Shown one piece after another: positions 35,901 through 59,512 of a stretch of 64,000 nucleotides of DNA. The DNA comes from Pohlia nutans (taxonomy: Eukaryota > Streptophyta > Bryopsida > Bryales > Mniaceae), in the NCBI GenBank assembly GCA_022496805.1, contig CM040103.1:8140001-8204000 (forward strand), written 5' to 3'. The position numbers were made by a program, and so were the translations under genes. How positions within the stretch are numbered: the first letter of the stretch is position 1; the number at the start of each line of letters is the position of its first letter. Below the pieces are notes generated by a model. The model had not been told where the DNA came from, made no database searches, and was given only the letters and a program-made list of their open reading frames with translations.

Positions 35901-37703
35901 TTCTCTGCTTGAACGCTCTACCATGAAAAGTGTGCATACATAGAAGATAATTTGCAGGCAGTTGGTGTCATTGCAGGAAATTGATAATGGCGATAGCCTA
36001 GATGGTACGGAGGAGAACTTACTTCAAAAAGTGAGAGCCAAATGTTTGATTCAGCTTTTGCTGTTGAGTGCTATTGAAAGCCTCCAGGTGCTTGATCCAC
36101 TAAACTTTGACCATTCAGCTGCATGTGAGATTATAAAACTTCTCATGCCGCTGGAGAGGCTAGTTATGTACGAAAGGAAATGAATAGTATTGCAGCCGAC
36201 TGACATTTTTTGAAATACATGGTCTTGCAGAAACATCACTGGCAAAGGTTTGAAGCATCACAAAAACTGCTGGTAATGGACACGCTATTTTCATTGGTGA
36301 AGTTTGCGGCATCTTACAACAGTGATATCAAACTTCGTCAGCGCATTCAAGAAATTACAGGTGATAGGTATGAGAATTTACAGATTCCGAGTATGTTGTA
36401 TTCCATAAAGCGGTCAGGGATAAAATATCAAGTATGTTGTATAATATCAAATATTTCGAGTATGTTGTATTCCATAAAGCGTGTCGGAGAGTAATGCGTT
36501 AGCAATCTACCTTATTGTGCCGTTTAACCTACAGGCCACCTCCGAGCTTACTCAGACAAGAAGCGGAAGGTACCCAATTGTATCTCGCAATCCTCACACT
36601 ATCAACAATGGAAAATGAAGCCGACGCTATCAACGAGGAATCCCAGCGACATTGGAAATTGGGACAAAAATCACCTCCCCCTGGTGCAGAAAACGAGAAG
36701 TTAAGGGAAGAGGCTGAACGCAGGCTGGTGGCTTTCTACGGACACATTTTGAGAGAAACAATCACTCTGCAGTCCCGGCCTGGGGAAACCACACCCACGG
36801 ATGTGTACACGTCGCTTTCGTTACGAGCCCCAGTCACCGTGAAGGTGGATTTGCGCATCACAATTTCTTATACCCTCTTTCTGTGACCTGTTTATGTCAT
36901 CTCTTTCATATCTTTTAGGACCACATGTCATGCATTTTCAAGCCCTGCTTGCACTGATCATGCTTACAACTTACATGGTTTTTAGTAAAATTAGACTGTT
37001 TCGAGAAAGAATTAGTATGTATCATGAGGGGGCCTCCCTATGATCACTGTGACCATAGGGAGACCTCACTATGAATCATGGAAAAGATTTTCGTTATGAT
37101 ATCTAAAAGTTCCTGAAACAGTCCAGTTTTACTGAAAATCTTGTTTTAACGTGAGGGTACAATTGTTAACCCTTAAAAGGTCCAAAGAGCCCTTTCCGAC
37201 CAATATTATAAACCAATATTCCATTGTATTTGGCATGGTTCCACACCTATGGGTTTAAGATCAAAAGTGAAGTTAAAATCCACGTCGGCATGATTCTACT
37301 GAGCTATTGGGGTCTCAATTTGGAACTTTCTATTTTCAACAAATGTCAAATATATGCCAACGTATGTATTATCCCTATTAGCCCTTTAAGGGTTAAGTAA
37401 TGGTTTGTGTCTTCAACACAGGTTCTGAAGGCTATGAGCAGTATGGAGAAACGGGTTTTCAAGAAACATTTGCCAGAGTTTTATCCTTATCTAACAAGAC
37501 TCATCTGCAGTGACCAGGTAATGAACGAGCCCTAGAGTTGAGCAATGTTTGCTTTGTGCATAAGTTGGAACCAGCTTGTCTTGCTCAGTTTGACATCTGT
37601 AAAGTTAATCATAATACACTTGTCTTGGATACAGTTGGATGTTCGTAAGGCACTTGGAGATTTGTTTCGAAGGCGGCTGATGACTCTTCTTCCTGAAGAT
37701 TGA
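23906..37703 (+). CDS. BIG5: BIG5-type ARF guanine-nucleotide exchange factor
   Basis: Large Sec7-domain GEF that loads GTP on ARF GTPases at trans-Golgi/early endosome membranes. Arabidopsis BIG5 (MIN7/BEN1) acts in PIN recycling and immunity. My model is 1716 aa (Arabidopsis about 1.74 k). Order: DCB region from [23 protein letters not shown] box [17 protein letters not shown] near residue 460; Sec7 domain from about 587 with [17 protein letters not shown] (catalytic Glu loop) and [21 protein letters not shown] repeats to the end ([38 protein letters not shown]). Exons: 23906-24014, 24140-24209, 24614-24842, 25004-25134, 25359-25417, 25596-25653, 25791-25878, 27151-27273, 27590-27648, 27833-27902, 28421-28489, 28586-28708, 29028-29081, 29185-29273, 29815-29911, 30042-30146, 30401-30625, 30761-30871, 31074-31258, 31426-31600, 31841-32277, 32555-32966, 33106-33345, 33685-33805, 33983-34137, 34532-34888, 34992-35158, 35454-35763, 35977-36087, 36231-36367, 36535-36844, 37422-37517, 37635-37703. 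All phases connect. Exon 2 and the acceptors at 27151 and 30042 are the least certain. Two TTAA-flanked MITEs lie in introns. Confidence 0.95.
25960..26544. mobile_element. TTAA-flanked MITE (piggyBac-like), in BIG5 intron 7
   Basis: Flanked by TTAA at 25960-25963 and 26541-26544. Its left end CCCCTAATCGTAGCAGGG and the following GTGTCCCTGGAATTGAC match the reverse complement of the right end of the copy at 62296-62883. Total length is 585 bp against 588 there. No ORF of note. Confidence 0.8.
26545..27119. repeat. Second repeat block in BIG5 intron 7
   Basis: Adjoins the TTAA element and itself ends in TTTAGGGGTTAA at 27108-27119. Internal sequence (CATCCGTCATGCACTTTTTG, GCCTCATTTCATATTG) recurs at about 13800-14000 in reverse complement and near 52390-52480. 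Together with the neighbour it expands this intron to 1272 bp. Confidence 0.6.
36980..37145. mobile_element. Foldback element in BIG5 intron 31
   Basis: Inverted arms TTAGTAAAATTAGACTGTTT and its near complement at 37119-37138, with an inner foldback CCTCCCTATG / CATAGGGAG. MITE-like; target duplication not resolved. Confidence 0.6.
37166..37396. mobile_element. TTAA-flanked MITE (piggyBac-like), in BIG5 intron 31
   Basis: 231 bp including TTAA on both sides, with ends CCCTTAAAAGG and CCTTTAAGGG. It lies 25 bp before the exon at 37422, close to the splice acceptor, so it may influence splicing. Confidence 0.8.
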
Positions 37704-40423
37704 GAATGAATACATCTTGGCTATGGTGCTTTGATCTGATGATACTAACTGCTAATTATTTGACACTGGAGTCCGGATTCTAGGTAGTCTTCTGAATCGA
37801 AACTTGGTTCATGGAGGTTCAGGTACACATTAAAAAAAATACCTTGCCAAAGTTATCCTGCAACTAGGACAGAAATTGGCACTTGTTAGAACGTAAAATT
37901 GCACACTCAATTTCATTCCTACCTCAATTCAGTCGACAATTAACTGGCATTCCCTGCTATCAAGGCAACACAACTTACAATGTAAATACTTCAAAGAAGT
38001 TCACTATCACACATATCTGTTATCTGTTATGTCACAAGATGTTGCATACAAATGTGGTAATAAGAAATTGAATAAGTGTAAAGGGAATTCATTATTACAA
38101 TCTCTTACGTCATAAGAAGTTGCATACAAAAGTGATAATAAGGAGTTGCATAAAGATGTGATAATAAAGAGTTGCATACAAATGTGATAATAAGAAACTG
38201 AATAAGATTTGAATATGATGTCAAATTTATTCTTTGTTCCACCTCATTGATTTTTTTAATCTTTTTAAAACAAAAATGTAAAAACTTGATGGGAGTTCAC
38301 TACAATATTTCAAGGCAATTCATTGTTACAGTCTCTTATGTCATAAGAAGTTGCATACAAAAGTGATGATAAGGAGTTGCATAAAGATGTGATAATAAAG
38401 AGTTGCATACAAATGTGATAACAAGGAGACGAACAAGCTTGAAAAATGTTTCACCTTTGTAATTCTTGGTAATATCACTTTTGGGCAAAAATATTTTGAC
38501 ATTAAAAAGGTTAACTTGGGTATACTTTGTAGATTGTCCTTTTTTAATGTAATATTAAAAATTCCTAGCAATGTTAAATATTTACTCTTGGAAATATTAT
38601 TAGAATAGTAAAAAATTGAACTAAAAATTAAAGTGCTTAGTATTGTAGTTTTATTATTTGACAAGGCCAATAATCAAAGTATATCAAAATTAATCAAAGA
38701 TTTTTTTTTAGAAGATGTGTGTCCACCTTGCTCTTATTTGCTTTAAAATTCTGATAAAAAGTGGTTTTCATATATTGAATTTGAGTCATTGAGGCTCTTC
38801 ATTGATGTAAGAATGAACATGAAGGTGTGAATTAAAGACTAAGTTGCTTTATGTTTAGTACTAAAAGATTTATAGTTGTTTAAATGAAATATTAAAATCT
38901 GAAGAAATTGTACCAACTGATATTCTTGAAAGTGTGCATTGCGTTGAAAGATAGTCTCTTTGGAGACATCTAAAAAATCAATGTGAGTGATTCTTTGATA
39001 CATCAAGCTATGTATATCATACAATTGTTCAACAAAAATCAAATCTGGACAACTTGATAATGATAAAATTCCCAAACACAATTAACTATGGAACTCATGA
39101 TTTGGTGACCACTAAAAGAAAAAAGGAAATCTTATACAACAATCCATTTACGCATAAAGAACTCAAGCATATTCCTCTTTTTCAAAAAAACCATTGGTTC
39201 TTGTTTACCTTTGTTACTTGGCTACTGGTTACTACAATGTTTACCTTTGAAAGGAACAGAATAGTCCTATTAGTCCTACACCACTGATTCTTTGTTTGGT
39301 GAATCGAACAAACACTTTATTCATGCCGGCCTCGAAAGATGACTGGAAATCTAGATAAGAAGGCTAGCAAAAAGAAACACTACATATCAATTTCTAATTT
39401 TTTTAATGCAATCTTTAAACAACTAGGTTAAAATGCATTCTATAGAAACTATGATCCTTTGTTATTAAAAGACAAATGACAAAGTGAAAAATATTTTTCA
39501 ATTTGTACCCAATTTGATGAAATTGAAATTGTGAAAATTAAACAAATTTTTTCATGGCTAAATATTGCCAAATTTCTATCATTTAATTAAAAAAATTCAA
39601 AATAATTTTCATTTCTATTGTGTTTTCAACCGAAATTTAGTGAATTTTAAAAAGTGAAGTCAACGACGCAACATTGAAATGAAAAAATATTTGGAGTTGC
39701 AAAATGAAAAAAGTTGGTTTAAATCCTTTTTTACATTTACCAAACTCCTTTATCATTTTTGTATAGCAAACTCTTCTAATATAACATATACGGTTGAGCG
39801 ATAATTTAGTGAGAGTTTTGAATTGGGAACAGGGTGTTCAAGGGGATGAACTGAACTGAACGCACACGAATTCATTCATCCATATGGATGACAAACTGTT
39901 GCGACAGCCAGTCGGTCTTCTTTCCCGCCATACCCTAAAACATCGCTTTCCTTCGCCCGTTCTCCCGCTCGTACTTTTTCGTGGCAGGAATCATCAGAGC
40001 TGGCGACATTCGCAAGGTGTTTTTCATACTGTATGTTGCCATTATTTTCTGTCGACGACATTCTACGCGCATTCGTCTTGTTCGCAGCTCTCGATCGAGC
40101 CGTCTTGCGCCCTTTCTCGACTTGAATTGGCCCTTTTAGAGCAATTTTTGTTGTCTTGCTTGAGTTTCGTGTAATTCTGGTTCTTTAAACGTTCTAGGAG
40201 TCTAAGAACATTGTAGAGTGTGTCATTTTGCGTGAAAATCGATACAGAAACCCTTGAAGGTGCTCTGTTCTATTGTGTGGAGAGGAGAAAGGATTTCGAA
40301 TTTTGAGGTGTGGCCGCTGTGTTAAGAATTTTGTGAATGCGATGAATAGTGAGGCGAGGCTGCGGTAACATGATAATTGGAGGTTTCGGAGTTTTGTTTT
40401 GAAGGCCTAATAGCTCTGGCACG
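37704..40423. other. BIG5-SMC3 intergenic region
   Basis: Holds the BIG5 3' UTR, then an AT-rich repeat field. At 38085-38440 a block with CATAAGAAGTTGCATACAAA and GATAATAAAGAGTTGCATAC occurs twice with a period of about 240 bp. Near 39310 the motif CACTTTATTCATGCCGGCCT recurs (also near 4250 and 8600). The last 600 bp before 40424 should hold the SMC3 promoter and 5' UTR. ORFs here look random. Confidence 0.5.
38085..38440. repeat. Direct duplication with short internal units
   Basis: Two copies of roughly 120 bp separated by a period near 240 bp, each built from repeats of AGTTGCATACAAARGTGATA. Confidence 0.75.
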
Positions 40424-51619
<11,196 letters not shown>

Positions 51620-53950
51620 GTTTCTCAGCTTCTTCTGGATAGGTTGTAATTTGTTAGAAGACCATTTCCTTGCTGTTGTTTAGCCATGCTGAAGATACAA
51701 TGGACCTGCGACAGGAGGTACTTGCACTCATTGTCACCCTTTTTGCTTTCTTTTGTGTAATGCCTCCATTTACTTCCAAATGCACCAGTTTTGGAGACTC
51801 CCGTACATTGCTAGATAACAACTGTGGCATTCATAGAAGTCCATTGTGCACATAATTAGGTATCCAAGGAGCTTCGTTGAAGCCCCCATTCCATTTTAAA
51901 GGTTTGTACGATCAGTTGGATCAGCTTCTTGCACTTTGCTGTCCTCAATAATAACCAGTTTGACATGAAATTCATTCACTGCATAAGAACGAGACATTGG
52001 TCAGAGCGTTACATATGTCATACTCAGGGCCTTTTGCTTTTTCCTACACCAATGGCAAATGTATTTCATCAACTGGTACACATGACACCAAGCACATGCT
52101 TTGCTGCAGGTGGTTGCTTCTATACTTTTCTAAATAAAAGCGCCCATGAAACCTGTATTTCTAACCTGCGGACAATGAGAGTTTCGACGTTGGTATGCCA
52201 TTCTTGATCTAAATGAACCTCAAGAGATACAGTTTCTACCATTGTATTGACAATCTCTGGATGAAATTGGTTCTGATGGGTTGGAATGTAATAGATTTTT
52301 TGGTTTCTTAATTTTAGGAGTTGATTTTTTCAAGGGCACTTTTGATTCGTTTTGAACTAGGATTTTTGAAATTTTGGGTGGAACAATGTGGGCATGAAAT
52401 GAGGCAGAACATTTTCACAAATCATCCCCTTTCTAATCAGTTTGAAGCTAAGCATCATGCACTTTTTGCAAGTAAAAAAGTACTTGTGCTCTACACCACG
52501 TACCCGTACAACACTAGTATTAAGTATCAACATAACTCGCACATATGATTATAATGCCAAAATTTGTCTAAACAAACCATATAGCAGGAACCATCTTTAT
52601 AACAATATTTGGATATATCATGTGTTGGAAACCATAGTGTAAAACATTGCACTCTCACAACAACCTAGTACTTTTAATTTGTCAATATAGTTTTTAGAGT
52701 TTGTGTATTGTAATGACGTTCCCTTATGAAAACAATCATTGAAAAACCCACAATTATTAGGCTTTACTAGAAAACACACAAACAAGAGGATAGAAAATAA
52801 ACCCCATGTTTATTCAATTGGGCTATCCATTGTGTTCAAAAAATGACTCTTCTGCTAATATAATCCTTTTTATACTACAGTCAAGCTTCTCTTATTGCAT
52901 GTAAACGTTGGGGATTAGATTTTAGCACAATGCAAGTAGGAAAGCTCAAGTGCCATATTCATTTTATACACATGGATGGTGAACAACTATCGAAAAGGGG
53001 TTCATGAGTTTTTTTTGCTTTCTTTAATGGATCATGTTTTTGTAGGACTCATTGGTTGACACATGTACAACTATGCAAATTAATTGAATTATGTACCATA
53101 ACCAATCAATCTCAAATTAGGAGTAGCCTTACCCATATTTCAAGCCTGTATGCCATTTTTTTTTAGCAAGCATGCACACCCGACATCCAAATGATAGTTG
53201 ACAACTACTTTTTGGTCCCACGACTCACTGCGTTACTTATATATAGTTTAGTATTTGACTTATGCACATATAGATCAGGTTGGTAAATAATAACAACTGT
53301 TTATGCAAGAAGGGAATTTGCATTATGAGAGGTTTAATTGTACTTTGGGCATTTAGTGGCCAAAGGATGAAGTGACACTACTTTTGTCCCCATTGTTCCT
53401 TTTCAACATTTAACAATTTTGAAGATTCAGTTATGTTCATGTGAGTAAAGCTATAAAACATAGCTTTCAAGACTTTAAGACATATCACATTTGCCATGTA
53501 ATGTGCTACATCATATTATGATGAAATTAGACATTTTGGGTTTAAAATCAAAACCCAAGTTTACAAAAGGGTCAACGATAGTTCTTCAACTTGTCCAATA
53601 TTATCATAATCAATTCCATCCTCAAATCCTAATGTCAAAAGTCAAAACTACAAATATGAAAATGGAATGACTGATAAATCTAGAGTTCGTTCATATCACA
53701 CTAGATCAAAACATAGAATCATAATCGTTTTATTGGGTTATATGTAAAATTGGAATGTTGTCTTGAGCCATAATGGATGTTTTTGGATGCAAAAAGGTTC
53801 AGTGTACACATTCATATTGACCAACTTCGCACGTGTTGTATTAAATTTGATAGCTTAAGTTCTCAAAATTAAAAAAAAATTACTATTAATTTACTAAAAC
53901 TCAACAAAAAGATTTCCTCATATTCTTACTTTATTTATTTTTAATCATAC
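51620..53950. other. SMC3 3' flank and AT-rich repeats
   Basis: The first few hundred bases after the stop probably include the SMC3 3' UTR. 52320-52480 belongs to the repeat family seen near 13800-14000 and 26570-26800. No other gene is supported. Confidence 0.5.
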
Positions 53951-55231
53951 TAGTGTGGCTTTGTGCCCTTGGCCTAGGGTTCCCGTGATTTAGCCATGTT
54001 TTTACCGTTTATAAATAATTCATTCATAATGTAAATCCATTTGAAATTTAATTTGATTTGGATTAATTTAATTGAATTCGATCAAAAATCCATACTTTAC
54101 ATACCGTAGGTCCAAAAGGCATGAAACAACTTCAATACACCCCTTCTTCTTGAGAGCTTTTCAACGATACAAAGAATGTGACCGGCAAGCCTATGGTCCG
54201 GGAGAACTCAACGTAACATGCAAACAAACAAACAAGCAAACTACCTTTATTTAATATATAGATATCTTCTTATTTGGTTATTTTCCATTCTACTTTGCTA
54301 CACTGAAATCACCATATACTATGGAAGCGTGAATGGCGTGGGTACATTCATCCATTTGAAAAAATCTCATTTGTTTGAACAAATTTTCATCCATTTTGAA
54401 CAATCATTTTTATCACATTTGGATGAAATTTACCATAGTATTTTGGAAAATAATTATAGGCAAAGCCTCTCAGAATTAATGTAGGCCACAAAATATGGTA
54501 GTTTCAGATGTACCTTCACTCCTAAACGCCAACCAAATAAAAAATTGGCTTATGAATGGACCTGACTATTCAATTCCAAATGCTACGTAGATGATTTCCA
54601 TCCCATTCTATTTGTGAAGGACTTACTTGGTCATGCCACCCCCTAAAGTTAAATTGAAATCATTCAAGCTATTTTTAAATCTTACATAGGGTTCCAACTA
54701 CAAAAAGAGTCGTAAAAGCGGTTCACCATGTAGTGTATTTTGATTTCTTTTTTTCTTTTTTTGCTTAAACTAAATTTAGTCCATGAAAATGAATTCCATT
54801 GCATTTGAGTTTAACTTAAAAAAAATGAAGCTTGTGAAATTTGGTTTTTGCTCCACTTTGAATTTTTTGAAAAAACTCTAAAAATTGAGTATTTTATTGC
54901 AGTTACAAGTTTGGTGGATATTACCATAGTATAGCAAAATTTCCAAATTTAGATACACAAATGATTTTCATTAACTATTTAAACTTTTCTTCATTGTAAA
55001 TTTACACCTTTGGTAAGGAAATCAAAAAAAAAATAGTATGTTTTGTGTTTTATATGGATTTTCTTTTCAATCACTTAAAAAAAAATCATACTAATTTCAA
55101 ATTTTCACCAAAATTTATAAAAAATTCACAATTTGTAGTAAACATGTGGCTTCATCTACTAAAAATATAATGCTGAGTTTTTATATTATTCATAGTGGCA
55201 AAATTGAGTGTGACAAATCAAGCATGATCCC

Positions 55232-55528
55232 ATGGTCATAGCCCCAACGGTTAGGGGTAAAACTCCTACATTTTATATTTTCCCTTATGGTGTGAATGTG
55301 CCCTTTAGCAGGTATCAGACACAGTTCATGGGATTGTGGGGGACTGGGGGATTCATTGTTTCCACAATACCACAATATTTAGACAAACGTGGAGCTCATG
55401 TGGAATATGTGGTTCCCGAAGGCAGGAATGTGGAATTATGTGTCAAAAGGGGGAACACCTGGTTTGTGGGAACATTGGTTGTTAATTTTTTGGACGTCAA
55501 AGGAAAGGAAATTCTACTTGTAAGTTAA
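55232..55528 (+). other. Orphan ORF, 98 codons, possible exon
   Basis: ATG at 55232 opens VIAPTVRGKTPTFYIFPYGV, then FMGLWGTGGFIVSTIPQYLD, VEYVVPEGRNVELCVKRGNT, WFVGTLVVNF. The composition is balanced and protein-like in an otherwise AT-rich, stop-rich area. Near its end CTACTTGTAAGT offers a good splice donor, so it may be an internal exon. I recognise no family; it could be a relic of a mobile or viral gene or a genuine orphan. Nothing adjacent helps. Confidence 0.35.
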
Positions 55529-55742
55529 AGCAGGCCCAGCAGCATCCGTCCTCTTTCCAACGCTATTTTTGACTGATAAAGTGCCTCTCATAGTTTAGAG
55601 TTTGATATTTCTACACCAAATACTGTTCATATGACGGAGGTGATTTGCACATCAAGCACTTTGTCCAATTGTTCTATTTTGTGACAAGACCATACTCTCA
55701 CTTTATGAAGTTAACTTTAGTAAACTTATTCTCCATCATTAT

Positions 55743-55915
55743 TTTTTTTATTTTTTTTTGAAACAAATGAAAGGAACTTTCATTGCAAAGGAACCAAGAC
55801 ACCAACCCAGCCACAGGTGGCCTGGGAGGAGGCCGAAGCCGGACGACAGGACAGACCAGGCAGCCAGCACCACAAACGAAAGCCGGGGCCGAAACCAACC
55901 GAGGAAGCATTCTTT
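55743..55915 (-). mobile_element. Truncated retroposon with target duplication
   Basis: Flanked by the direct repeat ATCATTAT (55735-55742 and 55916-55923). The left side is a T-rich run, i.e. a poly(A) tail on the minus strand, preceded on that strand by GCAATGAAAGTTCCTTTCAT. The body is GC-rich unlike its surroundings. This is the structure of a 5'-truncated LINE or a SINE. Confidence 0.65.
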
Positions 55916-57114
55916 ATCATTATGATTGTCCCAAGTTGTGACAAAAGTAGTAGTTTAAAATCGATTGATGACCTCTATTCTAGGCACGCTTGGTGTTTGT
56001 TGTTGGGGAAGTTCCTAATTCTCTCACACCATCTTGAATGTGGACTTAGTGCACACTGACGAACTGCTGGGCTTGCTCTTAACCGCCTTAAAAGCAAAAT
56101 ACCCAACCCTAGGCGGGGTTTTTTTTTTTTTCATTTTCAAACCATTTTAACCACGAATATTTAATAATGGAGAAGGAATTTCTACAGATTTTCTTTTTCA
56201 AGTATCATACATAACAAAGATATTATGTGTTTCCATTTTTTGAATGTAAATTACTTCTCTACATATTACACCAATTATTGCAATTAATGTGAGTCAATAC
56301 TTCACAGTAATTGTGGTATTAGAACATTTGAAGTGTAACTCACAGTAATTGAGAGTTCTTACAGTGAGTAGTGTGGATTTTGTGTTAAGTCTCACACTAA
56401 TTGAGGATTCATTTGGTGGGAAATCTCACACTAACTCTATAACTCACAGTAATGGCAATATCGGTGTAGTGAAAACTCAAAAATGTTCCAAATTTTCTAA
56501 TCTTAGATTTGTCCTTAAGGGTTACAACAGTAAAAGTATAACAGTCCCTTTTGTTCCCTTGAACTTGGACCAGTTGGACTTTTGGGGCGTCATCCGACAA
56601 TGGCTTCATGAATATTCTCCTCACTCCTCACATGGGGGCCAGTGCTGGGTGGCTGTGCCAGGACTCGGGAGCCACCAGCTGAGAAGTGGCCATCAGTCAC
56701 CTTTATTCCTTGGTAGCGGCACCAATGGTGCTAAAAGCATATGATATCTAATACTGTAGCTTAACTTTAATTCAAAAATTGAAAGATGAAAATGTTTTTT
56801 GGAAATTGTTTTTCGAAAACGCTAGCTGTCGTTTTTCAACTCCCGGTAAGTTATGCAGGGAGAAGACATGCTCTCACTGCTTTCTGCTGTTTTTAAAGTT
56901 GAGTTAAGTTATTAAATGCTGTGCAGTATCTAAGCTGAACTGAAAATGGTTGCAGTTCCAACTCTTGAGGAAGACTATATCATTGGACATTGGTAATTAT
57001 CATGGACAGTGTCGCTGATTCATTGTCTGTAGAGTCAAAGCATCACAGGGGCCACACGTGAGTCACCTTACTCCGTGCGCAGAATCAAGATCAATTCCCC
57101 GGCACAATCTTCAT

Positions 57115-57735
57115 GGAGTCCCTCATGGCCGGTTCACACCAGGCCAGTGCCGCACTTGCGTTTGCGTTCCCCATATGCAGGAAGGTAAAACCCAAAAACA
57201 ATTAAATATTGAAGGCCTTGTCCTTTCTTGCAGCAACTACTGTGCAAGCACTGTGCAACTACAATTCATCAACGCAAGTTGAGGCATGCTCTTTTTTTGC
57301 GTTGCGTTCCTTCTTGTGTTGCGTTCCAGTAATTTCTCATTTCATATTTTATATTTCTTGGTTTTCCACAGATTCCTTTGAATTTACCGAACGCACGCAT
57401 GTTGGCTGCACGAGTGGCATATGTGAACGGGCCATCATGGCCCATTCACACCAAGCCTCTACCGCACTTGCGTTCGCGTTCCCGAAATGGAGGAAGGTAA
57501 AACCCAAAAACAAAAAAATATTGAAAGCCTTGTCTTTTCTTGCTGCAACTACTATGCAACTACAATTCACTACCGCAAGTTGGGCCATGCTCCTTTTTTG
57601 CGTTGCGTTCCTCCATGCGTTGCGTTGTCATGCGTTCGAGTAATTCTCATTTCATATTTTATATTTCTTGTTTCCCAGCAGATTCCCTCAAAGTTACCTA
57701 ACGCACGCATGGATGCTGAAGCTCTGCTATATGTG
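57115..57735. repeat. Tandem duplication, period about 317 bp
   Basis: Two diverged copies starting at CGGTTCACACCAGGCC (57131) and CCCATTCACACCAAGCC (57440), each with GGAAGGTAAAACCCAAAAAC, TTGCGTTGCGTTCC and CTCATTTCATATTTTATATT in order; a third begins near 57700. The ORFs across it simply read the repeat. Confidence 0.8.
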
Positions 57736-58448
57736 AATGGGCCTTCAGAGCAAGCGCAGCAGTTACAGAGAAAACATTTCCGCCAAACATCAATTTGAAG
57801 GCCATTTTTAATATGGAGGAATGTATTACATGAAGTACCCCAGCAGCATTCCTGGAGCGAACACCAAGGCAACTTATAAAATGAAGATTTTATATAAAGT
57901 TACTTGATGACCTTGAAGCACGGGCCGGTGAATAGTCTTCAAGCTCGTTATTTAATTGTTGATTGAGCATCTTTGCTTGCTTGGTGTGAGAAATTTGCTT
58001 GCGCCAAAGTTTCTCTGGATGGCGGGGAAACTTCAAACTTTGGTTTCAAAAACTATTATTTAGCGTTGGTGGGTAGTTGGTGGGCCAAACTTCGAAGCAA
58101 GTGGAGATAACTACACCAAATCTTGGCGTTGGTCCCTCCAAAACACATGCTGTTGGGCATGCTCTCACACTCCATAAGCAGATTAATTTGAAGTTTTCAT
58201 CTGCTTATGGAGTGTAAAGGACTCTCTGTGGGCATGGGTGTCCATGCTACAAGGAAAGAATAGATACAGTCAAAACACACAAACATATACATTCATCCAT
58301 AGAATTATTTATTATAAGGCACTTTCATCCAAATAGCGGTGATTTTAGTATTTTATTGAGAATAATGTGACAATTTCATCTTCTTCTTTGCCCATTTTTA
58401 CGAATGTTAAAGTAGCCACAGAGCCACTCTCATAATCGGATAGTTGAG

Positions 58449-58823
58449 TTAACCCTTAAACGTCAAGGTAAGCCCCATGGGATTATTTAAAAGAGAATAA
58501 TGAAGAAAAAAGTTGATTTTCTCAACCAAATCAAGCGAGACTTGTTGCGTTGGAAAGCTACTGAAAAAGCGATCTAGATTCCAAATTTTCGCCTCATTTG
58601 AGAGATTGTGGAATCGTTGGTATGCAATCAAAATTATCAAATTGAACAAGTTTTGAGGTTGGGGCAGCTGAAGTTCAGCAGTGCTGCAGTGCTACAATGC
58701 TAGCCAGCAGTGCACTGCACAGCCGTTTTTACAATTATTTTTTTATTTTTTTATTTTTTCCCCAAAAAATTTAGATGCCTTCCGGGCTCCCGCGTTCAGG
58801 CCCTCTTGACGTTTAAAGGTTAA
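58449..58823. mobile_element. TTAA-flanked MITE (piggyBac-like)
   Basis: 375 bp including TTAA at both sides. Left end CCCTTAAACGTCAAGG and right end, reversed, CCTTTAAACGTCAAGAGG, one mismatch in the first 15. Confidence 0.85.
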
Positions 58824-59274
58824 AAGGTGTTGAGACAATAGCTTGTGAAAACATACTTTGAGTGTGATTATAATGGTTTGGCTATCCAGGGGTGAATTGA
58901 AGGAAGAAGATGTGCATGCCTTCCTGCACATGGGTGTTTGCACTGGTCAAAAGCCACTGAAAATATTACACAACCCTAAATTCCCACAATGTGGTGAACC
59001 GTAGCATGCAAGCACCCATGCTCTCAGTCCGGATCTCCCGCTCCACTTCTACAGCACAGTTTTCGGTTCTCGAGACTGTCAACTCCACAGTATCGAGTGA
59101 GGGACCAAAAAGCATCTCAGACTGTAGAGAACGGTATCATAATCACTTTGTCTGTATCGTTTACTACCATATATATGAAACCTTTCACAACATGAACATA
59201 ACAAGAACATTTCAAAAACTACCATCCAACCTGTGAAGTCAACCACAAGCATAGTAGTTTGCCAAGTGAACCGG

Positions 59275-59512
59275 TTAATCCCTAAAGGACCATAAGGCCA
59301 CGTGGTGGCTCCTGTTTTTTCAGTGATTTTGAGTAGGTTTTATGTAGATTATTTTTTCTTAATGTTATTTTCATTTTTAATTCAACATATGTAATGTTCT
59401 TCACTGATTCTAATGATATAAAATTTAGTCCCATTAAAATTATAATTTTCGCAATATGATTGTTTAAACTTGTCATTTTAAAACTATGAATCCTTGGTCC
59501 TTTAGGAGTTAA
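59275..59512. mobile_element. TTAA-flanked MITE (piggyBac-like)
   Basis: 238 bp including TTAA at both sides. Ends TCCCTAAAGGACCATAAGG and, reversed, CTCCTAAAGGACCAAGG. Confidence 0.8.

Larger units (their letters stand above)
53951..57100. other. AT-rich intergenic region with one orphan ORF
   Basis: Contains the ORF at 55232-55528 and the retroposon at 55743-55915. 56280-56470 has several copies of CTCACAGTAATTG-like and CTCACACTAATTG-like units. Otherwise nothing recognisable. Confidence 0.45.

Noticed and set aside
35962..35976. Earlier acceptor for BIG5 exon 29 (TTTGCAG|GCAGTTGG)
   Set aside because: Phase 0 from that site reaches a TGA after eight codons. The next CAG at 35976 gives the open, conserved frame.
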